Below are positions 38,133-43,910 of a DNA stretch of 43,910 nucleotides, piece after piece. Position numbers and translations under genes: made by a program. Each line of letters starts with the position of its first letter. The first letter of the stretch is position 1. The DNA lies in assembly GCA_027459675.1 (NCBI GenBank), contig DAIDHO010000010.1:1-43910 (forward strand). Direction: 5' to 3'. The stretch comes from Parachlamydiales bacterium (lineage in GTDB: Bacteria; Chlamydiota; Chlamydiia; Chlamydiales; Rhabdochlamydiaceae). A model generated the notes under the pieces. That model made no database searches. It worked only from the letters and a program-made list of their open reading frames with translations, and was not told the origin of the DNA.

Positions 38133-40024
38133 TTACCTTTATTTTTCTTAGAAGCTGCTGCTTGACACTCTGGATAGTCGATCCAAATCGGAGAGCTCCA
38201 TGCCATGTGGCCGTCAATTTGGGTCACTCGAAGATAATAGAAAACAAAAGGAGATTTTCCTTCGCCTCCTGGCAAAACCACTTTCGAAAGATCTTCTGTA
38301 TCATCGTAAGAAAAATCAGTGAAATAATTTTTAGTCGGAAATGTTTTAAGAACTTCTCCATTCTGGATAAGAGCAATTTCTTTGATCATAGTGGTTCCTG
38401 CCACATAAATGGTGATATGGCGATTAATGACAAGTCCTGGCTTTTCCTTAGTACTTAGTTCTGATCCCATAGGAGCGCCTGCAATTTGCAGCCCAATAAT
38501 GATTCTCTCTCCGGTAGTAGCATAACAAGACCTGGCTTGGAGCGCTGCAGCAATCGATTCGCGCGTATGATCAGCTGCCAAAATAGCGGTAAGGCCAGGA
38601 CTATATTGAACTTGGTTTTCTTCAAAGAGATTTTTGTAGACTCCCCGATCATCTAGCCCCCCTGCCACAAAGCCAAAACGTTTATTGTTTTTCAGGGCTT
38701 TAATCACAGAACCCGCTTCCGTTTCGCGGACTCCTTTTTTAGAATTTGAACGAATGGGCCTCGGGTTACCTTCTTTAGCAGAGCATTCAGAAGAGCCCCA
38801 GGCATTATAAATTTCGACAACTTTGTCCATGTCAGGGTCAAAATTGGAAAAGTCTGTTTCAAACCCTTTGGCCATTGGCATTAAAGTAACCGCTAAAGCT
38901 TCTTTAGAATTTAAAGATTTGTATACTTTAGATAAAACGTTACTTTTTGCATCTTTGTGCCGCAGAAGAGGCTTTTGGTCTTTGATGTATACAAGCTGAC
39001 GAAGACCTTCTTCAGCAGGATATTGAAAACCTAAAAAAGTGGAGAACCGTTGGTCTTCGTTGAACTCCGCTACCTGCGTGGAAATCAGCTTCCAGGCATC
39101 ATTGGAGGTTTCTTCAATACTCTCAAAAGGAGAAACTCCATAAAACTGAAGAGCTTTTTCATCTCTAAATTCTCTCAAACAAGCTTCAATGCTTTCGTGG
39201 GAGTCGTTTTTTTCAGATTCTCCATGCAAAAGCCCCCAGCAGAGAAGGGTTGCTGAGTCTGCTAAGCACTTAATGGGAGAGGAAAAGAATTTATCTCCTG
39301 TCTTAAGATTAAGAAGTTGGATCTTATAAACGCCCGCTTCATTAAAATAGAGGTTAGGTAAGTTGATAAAACCTGTCTCGGGGATAAAGAGTTTCCAGTT
39401 GAGATTTTCACGCTGGTTTTCATATGAAAGCTCAATTAAACTTCCTTCCGGGGCATGGTTTGTCAAGTTTCCAAAAGCATCTTCAAAACGGACGAGAACA
39501 TCAAACCGTTTGTTTTTTGCAACCAGCGAAGGAGCCAAAATTCGAATGTTACTTAAAACGTTTCCACGGACATCAATATGGAAAATTTCTTCTTCTTTAA
39601 AATCATTTTTACCCCGAGGATCGATATAGAGGTGAAAAGGTTTACGACGTTGTACATTGAGCTGAACACGCGAACCATTCCCAGCTCCTTTTAGAGGAGA
39701 TCCCATAAAAATTGTCAAAGACTCACCCGGTTTAACTTCACAGGGAAGAACAAATTCGTAAAGCTTAGTCATCTGATCGCCCTTCAAGATCATTTTAGCT
39801 CCAATCCCTTTCCCATTCGGAAGCTGAGCCCAAATCAAATTTTTTTTATCTTTGGGATTGGTTTGAGGCTCTTCCCAATCGATAGGGCGCCCTTTTGTAC
39901 CTAAATCGAAACGGAGTTTAGCTCCCTTTGGAAGTTGAATAGCAGGAGTATAAATAAATTGAAAATTCCCTACTTCTCCTGCCAAGCAGTGGGAAGGTTC
40001 ACAGACACAGATAGATCGACGCAT
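38129..40024 (-). CDS. DUF3604-like protein with degenerate PHP-type domain
   Basis: 631-residue protein. Residues about 1-250 are beta-rich. From about 255 it resembles DUF3604: LLCWGLLHGES replaces the usual WGDLHGHS, and the C-terminal part keeps GLTAILAADHTRESIAAAL and ARSCYATTGERI, a strong DUF3604 hallmark. The metal ligands of the PHP fold seem lost (HGH becomes HGE; TDH and the later NH motif are not found), so catalytic activity is doubtful. Four-base overlap with maf. AAGGA precedes the ATG at good spacing. Family assignment is by remembered motifs; no function is assigned. Confidence 0.65.
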   Translation of the reverse strand: MRRSICVCEPSHCLAGEVGNFQFIYTPAIQLPKGAKLRFDLGTKGRPIDWEEPQTNPKDKKNLIWAQLPNGKGIGAKMILKGDQMTKLYEFVLPCEVKPGESLTIFMGSPLKGAGNGSRVQLNVQRRKPFHLYIDPRGKNDFKEEEIFHIDVRGNVLSNIRILAPSLVAKNKRFDVLVRFEDAFGNLTNHAPEGSLIELSYENQRENLNWKLFIPETGFINLPNLYFNEAGVYKIQLLNLKTGDKFFSSPIKCLADSATLLCWGLLHGESEKNDSHESIEACLREFRDEKALQFYGVSPFESIEETSNDAWKLISTQVAEFNEDQRFSTFLGFQYPAEEGLRQLVYIKDQKPLLRHKDAKSNVLSKVYKSLNSKEALAVTLMPMAKGFETDFSNFDPDMDKVVEIYNAWGSSECSAKEGNPRPIRSNSKKGVRETEAGSVIKALKNNKRFGFVAGGLDDRGVYKNLFEENQVQYSPGLTAILAADHTRESIAAALQARSCYATTGERIIIGLQIAGAPMGSELSTKEKPGLVINRHITIYVAGTTMIKEIALIQNGEVLKTFPTKNYFTDFSYDDTEDLSKVVLPGGEGKSPFVFYYLRVTQIDGHMAWSSPIWIDYPECQAAASKKNKGK

Positions 40025-40180
40025 AAAAACATCCTTAAGTTTCGTTGATCATGCCTGAAAAGTGGTTTCTCCTGCAATTACCAAATAAATATTTTAATTC
40101 TAATTTAAAATAGTTGTTGATTTATTGATCTTTTTTTGGTTAAAATAGGGGCCCAAAAAGTAGATGATTCAAGGTTGATA

Positions 40181-40205
40181 AAAAAGGGAAAACTCCCGCT
40201 TTTTT
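40181..40205. terminator. bidirectional terminator-like hairpin
   Basis: AAAAA, GGGA, four-base loop, TCCC, then GCTTTTTT. The stem is short but flanked by A and T runs, giving terminator-like shape on both strands. Confidence 0.35.
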
Positions 40206-40282
40206 GCGATCTTAAAGTACGTTGTATTCATGCGAACTGTGTGAATGGTAAGTAGGGCGTGCTTTTAAGGTCACTAAAGCCT

Positions 40283-40384
40283 TTAGTTTTGGCTTGTTTT
40301 AGGAGCCTTAATTTTACTTGCAAAGAGCAATAGAACCAAGAGACCAAGTAGTCCCCAGAAGCAAACAAAAGGAACATTCCGCAT
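40283..40384 (-). CDS. candidate 33-residue single-pass membrane peptide
   Basis: An ATG at 40384 opens 33 codons: a short start MRNVPFVCFW, then GLLGLLVLLLFASK as a membrane segment, and a basic tail KIKAPKTSQN. This composition is typical of small membrane proteins and less so of chance ORFs. There is no ribosome-binding site, and the start lies four bases from the divergent hydrolase start, so it may be spurious. The stop lies in the 15-base palindrome. Confidence 0.3.
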   Translation of the reverse strand: MRNVPFVCFWGLLGLLVLLLFASKIKAPKTSQN

Positions 40385-40388
40385 AGCT

Positions 40389-41903
40389 ATGTATATAAAT
40401 CAAATTTATTCAAAGTTCTTTCCTTCAAATGATCAAGCAGAATTAAACTCGTCCAATGAAGAGAAAAAAGATTGGAATTCATTCAAAACTTTAAGAGAAG
40501 AGATTCAAAAGCCACTTTCCGAGCGTGAAATTGATTGCTCAATAGATGATAGAACATTTTTTGAAAAAGCGACCCAAAGGGGGTCTGCCCTTTTAAGAAA
40601 GGTTAGCCTTGCTTATCTTTTCTATATGTGTATAAAACTGCCTGCTCGCCTCCTTATTCCTGGCTTTCTTAAGGAGCGCTTTGTGCGATTGGTAAATCTT
40701 CCTAGCGTTGTAGAGATCCTTTCACAATCTGTTTCCAAATATGGAGGAGAGACTGCTTGTCAACTCTTAACATCCAAGGCTTACCGAACTACCCTCGTGG
40801 GATTGAAAATACTGCTCCCTATTATAGCTCTCAGGTATATCTTACAGCGCTTATTGATGATTGTGCTTTATCCTGCCCAAAGTAGACTTATGGAAAAGTT
40901 TGGAGACTCTTCTTTATTGAAAGAAAACTTAACAAGAAATAGATTATCTGCCACACACTGGAAGTCAGGGACTAAATGTTCCTACCTTTATAATGATGAA
41001 ACTAAAACATGGCAGGAGGAACAATCCGATCATTCTTTCAATTATGTTTATCGAAATCTGGTTTTTAAGCAAAATGATCATTTATTGAACGGGATCATAA
41101 TCAGCTCCGAAGCTAATATGGGGAATGGTAATTGGGTTTTACAAGCTACAGGCAATGGAGAGCCCATTGAAAATACTTTTGGCAATCTAATTAATTTTTA
41201 TGAATCAATGGGATTGAATCTGTTGATGATCAATGGTCCCGGAGTGGGAAGCAGCGAAGGAGAAGCCACACCCGAAACCATGCGAAATGCGCAAGAAATG
41301 GGTTTGAAGTTTTTGGAAGAAGCGATACATGCTAAAAAGATCGTGATAGCGGGTCGTTCTCTAGGAGGAGCAGTTATAGGGGAAGTCATTTCAAAACATG
41401 TATTTAAACCCGAAATTCAATATCTTGTGATTCGTTTAATGAGCTTTTCTTGTTTCAGCAATGTGGTGGGTTACTACTTTAAAAAAATATGTCAGAACTT
41501 CCTTCCATTTTGCAACGATAACTCTCCCCTCAGCTTTTTATTAATTTGGATAGGGTCAAGGATTACTACATTTCTAGGCCTTGAGATTGACGGATTAGCT
41601 GGATCACAATCTTTGTTGAGTCAACAATCTATTAAAGAAGTGATTGTGCAGTCAGGTAAGGGAGAAGGAATAAAAGATCTACAAGAGATGAAAAATAATA
41701 TCAAATACGATGGAGTTATTCCCATCGAGCATTCTTTAGCTTGGAATTTGATAGAAAAAGGCATCATCCATAATAAGGAATTTCGATGGGATAAGGTCTC
41801 CTCCTTGGGAGACCTTAACAATGGCAGACATGGTTCGTTCGAGGCATACCTTGAAACTCAAAAAGATATTAAAGATTTTATCAGCTCTTCTTCTGAACCT
41901 TGA
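40389..41903 (+). CDS. CHLPS-like (DUF818) alpha/beta hydrolase with membrane segments
   Basis: 504-residue protein. It has hydrophobic segments near residues 72-90 and 140-158, then an alpha/beta hydrolase region: MGLNLLMINGPGVGSSEGE (oxyanion region and turn) and IVIAGRSLGGAVIG with the nucleophile elbow GRSLG (Ser324). These resemble the chlamydial CHLPS (DUF818) family, membrane-associated predicted hydrolases of unknown substrate. The catalytic acid and His cannot be fixed by eye; H480 in GRHGSF is a candidate His. There is no ribosome-binding site. It is AT-rich like the OTU gene and has no obvious partner. Confidence 0.65.
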   Translation: MYINQIYSKFFPSNDQAELNSSNEEKKDWNSFKTLREEIQKPLSEREIDCSIDDRTFFEKATQRGSALLRKVSLAYLFYMCIKLPARLLIPGFLKERFVRLVNLPSVVEILSQSVSKYGGETACQLLTSKAYRTTLVGLKILLPIIALRYILQRLLMIVLYPAQSRLMEKFGDSSLLKENLTRNRLSATHWKSGTKCSYLYNDETKTWQEEQSDHSFNYVYRNLVFKQNDHLLNGIIISSEANMGNGNWVLQATGNGEPIENTFGNLINFYESMGLNLLMINGPGVGSSEGEATPETMRNAQEMGLKFLEEAIHAKKIVIAGRSLGGAVIGEVISKHVFKPEIQYLVIRLMSFSCFSNVVGYYFKKICQNFLPFCNDNSPLSFLLIWIGSRITTFLGLEIDGLAGSQSLLSQQSIKEVIVQSGKGEGIKDLQEMKNNIKYDGVIPIEHSLAWNLIEKGIIHNKEFRWDKVSSLGDLNNGRHGSFEAYLETQKDIKDFISSSSEP

Positions 41904-41926
41904 GCTTGAAAAACTGTGGATTTAGA

Positions 41927-41955
41927 TTGGAAAAAATGATAAATAAGCGTATAAT
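41927..41955 (+). promoter_or_regulatory. promoter of the RDD gene, predicted leaderless
   Basis: TTGGAA (41927-41932), a 17-base spacer and consensus TATAAT (41950-41955), then six bases to ATG 41962. The predicted start is at the A of the ATG; no ribosome-binding site is present. Confidence 0.65.
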
Positions 41956-41961
41956 AATTTT

Positions 41962-42825
41962 ATGTTCTTCTTTTTAAGAAGGTTTTTAGCACGCGTTTTT
42001 GATTACGGTCTCTTTTATTTTATCACTGTTTTTATCTCATTAATTCTTCCGTTTGAAATGGAAAGCAAATTTTTTCTTTTATGGGCTTTATTTATACCTG
42101 TAGTGTGGGCCCCGATTGAGATGGTGCTTTTGTATACGTGGCAGACGACTGTGGGTAAAAAATTATTTGGCTTGGTACTTCCTCATCTATCTTGGAAAGA
42201 AAATTTTAAACGGGCTTTTTTTTTTAAGAAAACCCAAAAACCGGAAAGTCGACCCATTGGGATCAAGCGGTACTTTATAGCTCTTATGTTGGCTTGTTCT
42301 GCAGGGAGCGCCCTTTTCTTAGGAGATCATATTTCTGAAGCCGCTGTAAAGTACGAACAGTCGATGACCGCCCATGGGTGGGTGCAATATGTTTCTGATG
42401 CAGGCCATTTTCAAGTGCAGTTTCCCAAAAAACCTGTCGAGCAGGACGTGAAACATTTTGAATCTCTGAATGGAGATCCTCTGCAGATAAATGAATGTAA
42501 AGCTCCGCATAAGGAAGCCGAGTTTTCTGTGAGTTATCTTGATCTGCCTAAAAAATGGAAGCTTTTTAGCGCTCCTACACTACTTAAGGGAGCAATGAAG
42601 GTGGTTCACGAACATCTAAATGGGGCAGAGCTCATTGAGAAAAAGCTGGTGAAGCATAAAAATTATCCTGCCATGGATTTTAAGATGAAAAAGGAAGAGA
42701 AAGAGATCGAAGGTCGATTGATCCTTGTGGGCAATACCTTGTACAAGTTATGGGTGGTTTATGCTCCAGATACTCCTCGTGAGCAGCAACACGAAATCTT
42801 CGTAGGTTCTTTCACAATTAAATAA
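41962..42825 (+). CDS. RDD-domain membrane protein with extracytoplasmic C-terminal domain
   Basis: 287 residues. The N-terminus carries the RDD pattern LARVFDYGLFYF (R11, D14) and WQTTVGKKLFGL, with two helices (about 15-32 and 36-56). A third helix (104-121) leads to a region of about 165 residues starting VQYVSDAGHFQVQFPKKP, likely outside the cytoplasm and resembling small exported beta-domain proteins. Function unknown; RDD proteins are sometimes transport-related. Its stop overlaps the GNAT stop by eight bases on the opposite strand. Confidence 0.68.
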   Translation: MFFFLRRFLARVFDYGLFYFITVFISLILPFEMESKFFLLWALFIPVVWAPIEMVLLYTWQTTVGKKLFGLVLPHLSWKENFKRAFFFKKTQKPESRPIGIKRYFIALMLACSAGSALFLGDHISEAAVKYEQSMTAHGWVQYVSDAGHFQVQFPKKPVEQDVKHFESLNGDPLQINECKAPHKEAEFSVSYLDLPKKWKLFSAPTLLKGAMKVVHEHLNGAELIEKKLVKHKNYPAMDFKMKKEEKEIEGRLILVGNTLYKLWVVYAPDTPREQQHEIFVGSFTIK

Positions 42826-43402
42826 TTTCTTTGATCCAAAAATTAAGCGAAATAGCAAAGGGCCCCTCTAAGATCGGATAGCGACACGTGATCTCTGGAT
42901 GTCGCATATAGCCTCGTTTTTGCCAAAAAGTTTCTAGATTATTCTGTTCTGTAGGACGGACAAATCCTTTGGGAGGAATAGGGGAGGTAAAACAGATTTT
43001 GGTAAAACGTTTGAGATGCCGGACATGTTCTTCACGTAAATCAAAAAAATGGTGCGCGATTCCACGACTTCGGTAAGGCTTTAAAAGTGCGGAGAGTCCG
43101 AAATAGTAGTAGTCTCCAACGGGGAGACCTTGTTTTAAAAAGGGTTCTTGAAACTCTGGATATTCTTCTGCAAGGGGGAGGCCTGTAGAGACCCCAATGA
43201 TCTGAGAGCCATCAAAGACAAGAATGGCAATAGAATCTTTGCTCAGGCAGTGGTGTTTCAAATACTTAAGATCGATATCAGGGCTGCCTAGTTTAAAGTA
43301 AGGAATTTCACTCAGCACTTCTTGCCGGACTTTGACAATACTTTGGATGTAAGTCTTTATGCCGGATCCGACAAGTTTGCGAATCTTGATATCTGAAGAC
43401 AT
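42818..43402 (-). CDS. GNAT-family N-acetyltransferase
   Basis: 194-residue predicted acetyltransferase. The acetyl-CoA motif A is seen in LLKPYRSRGIAHHFFDLREEH (R-x-x-G-x-A pattern), preceded by the strand YYYFGLSAL. The start is the ATG at 43402, with GAGG six bases upstream; a TTG at 43414 is in frame but unneeded. Substrate unknown. It converges with the RDD gene, with an eight-base 3' overlap. Confidence 0.8.
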   Translation of the reverse strand: MSSDIKIRKLVGSGIKTYIQSIVKVRQEVLSEIPYFKLGSPDIDLKYLKHHCLSKDSIAILVFDGSQIIGVSTGLPLAEEYPEFQEPFLKQGLPVGDYYYFGLSALLKPYRSRGIAHHFFDLREEHVRHLKRFTKICFTSPIPPKGFVRPTEQNNLETFWQKRGYMRHPEITCRYPILEGPFAISLNFWIKEII

Positions 43403-43542
43403 CTCATTCCTCAAAATGGTTTAAGGTTTGAATAGACATGCCATAATTGCGCATTAATAAAACAGGTTCCTCCTTCAACGGAGTAGTATAAACTCTCCAC
43501 TATAAATCGCTCGTAAAGAGCACTAAAAACAGGAGCAAGCAC

Positions 43543-43593
43543 ATGAAACATTATATTGGACTAGATGTATCAATGAAAAGAACTTTTATCTGA
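43543..43593 (+). pseudogene. IS110-family transposase, 5' fragment (16 residues)
   Basis: AGGAG seven bases upstream, then MKHYIGLDVSMKRTFI and a stop. IGLDVSMK is the usual IS110 N-terminus with the first catalytic Asp; everything after the first 16 residues is missing. Recognition of such a short piece is tentative. Confidence 0.55.
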
Positions 43594-43716
43594 TTTCAGT
43601 TATACCCAAGTAAACAGCCATGAGCTTTGCTCACAATAATCGATGAAAAGTCCTTGGGTTACAATCGTGTCATCCATAAAATACTTGCTTTAAGTCCTTA
43701 ACATGGGAGGTATTTT
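43594..43716 (+). ncRNA. candidate IS110 left-end bridge-RNA region
   Basis: The 123 bases before the second transposase start contain ACCCAAG (43604-43610) and CTTGGGT (43653-43659), a 7-bp stem enclosing GAGC-TTT-GCTC. IS110-group elements are known to encode a bridge RNA in this position. No direct evidence of transcription; tentative. Confidence 0.25.
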
Positions 43717-43823
43717 ATGGAAGAACTTTTAGACCAATGCTGTGGAATCGACGTCCATCAAGAAAGCTTAACCGCCTGCATCATGAAAGGCCGTGGCAAG
43801 AAGGTGACCAAAGAAATCCGATT
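43717..43823 (+). pseudogene. second IS110-family transposase, 5' part only
   Basis: GGGAGG with ideal spacing, then an ATG opening MEELLDQCCGIDVHQESLTA, again with the IS110 first Asp. Similarity to the family can be followed to about residue 36 (GKKVTKEIR); after that the reading no longer looks like a transposase, while the opposite strand does look coding. Hence a truncated copy ending near 43823. Confidence 0.6.
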
Positions 43824-43910
43824 GATAAAAACGCTCAGGAATTTCAGCATCAGACCCTCCAATGTACTCAATCGTATAAACCCATTCTCCTATGGTAGAT
43901 TTATACAGGT
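43768..43910 (-). pseudogene. unidentified coding end running off the window
   Basis: On the minus strand from the window edge an open frame reads STIGEWVYTIEYIGGSDAEI then PERFYQ, with composition like a real protein. It ends at a stop inside the truncated transposase (43768), so its last 18 or so residues are antisense of the insertion. I do not recognise the family. Confidence 0.35.

Larger units (their letters stand above)
40025..40388. other. divergent intergenic region before the CHLPS-like gene
   Basis: 364 bases, AT-rich. Contents: a short hairpin GGGA / TCCC (40186-40197) flanked by A-run and T-run, which would terminate on either strand; a 15-base palindrome ACTAAAG-C-CTTTAGT (40273-40287); and a 33-codon ORF on the minus strand (listed separately). 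No convincing promoter was found. Confidence 0.5.

Noticed and set aside
41914-41922. DnaA-box-like TGTGGATTT
   Set aside because: It differs from the box consensus in the last two bases and is isolated.

Overview
The window is a chromosome segment of a chlamydia, most likely one of the environmental Chlamydiae (Parachlamydiales) rather than Chlamydia itself. Markers are a close homologue of the chlamydial type III secretion chaperone Slc1 (CT043), a dnaA copy translationally coupled to yidC, a DUF721/dciA-gyrB-gyrA-tmk order, a nucleotide transporter of the NTT (ATP/ADP translocase) family and a CHLPS-like (DUF818) hydrolase. A classical men-type menaquinone cluster and transposase remnants at both edges argue against Chlamydiaceae. 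Base composition looks mid-40s % GC by eye, which would suit Waddlia, but genus is inference.

Layout. 1-390: deletion remnant of an IS5-like transposase. 390-2700: CAAX-type membrane protease and a lipoprotein (- strand), then slc1 (+). 2790-8012: dnaA, yidC and a large TPR protein (-). 8093-9109: GT10 fucosyltransferase-like protein with a signal peptide (-). 9290-16359: seven tightly packed genes ubiE-menF-menD-menB-menA-menC-menE (-), which would convert chorismate to menaquinone except for menH and the DHNA-CoA thioesterase step. 16452-19691: typA then an NTT transporter (-). 20018-21472: mgtE (+) behind an AT-rich leader with inverted repeats. 21623-28329: dciA-like gene, gyrB, gyrA, tmk, holB (+), a replication operon. 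28372-29811: predicted OTU-family cysteine protease (+), a candidate secreted deubiquitinase. 29850-32174: xseA-xseB-nadK (-). 32204-33752: tpiA-secG-def (+). 33800-40024: DUF3604-like protein, maf, HEAT-repeat protein and LptD-like protein (-). 40389-42825: CHLPS-like hydrolase and an RDD-domain protein (+). 42818-43402: GNAT acetyltransferase (-). 43543-43910: two truncated IS110-family transposase starts.

Most of the window is housekeeping: DNA replication, exonuclease VII, NAD kinase, Sec and YidC export, outer-membrane assembly and menaquinone synthesis. The host-interaction layer is Slc1, the OTU protein, the CHLPS hydrolase, the NTT carrier and perhaps the exported fucosyltransferase-like protein. 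Recurrent non-coding themes are sigma70-like promoters whose predicted start lies at the ATG (tpiA, the TPR gene, the RDD gene), a short repeat shared by the 3' ends of dnaA, menE and the OTU gene, and a possibly switching leader before mgtE. No tRNA, rRNA or CRISPR array was recognised.
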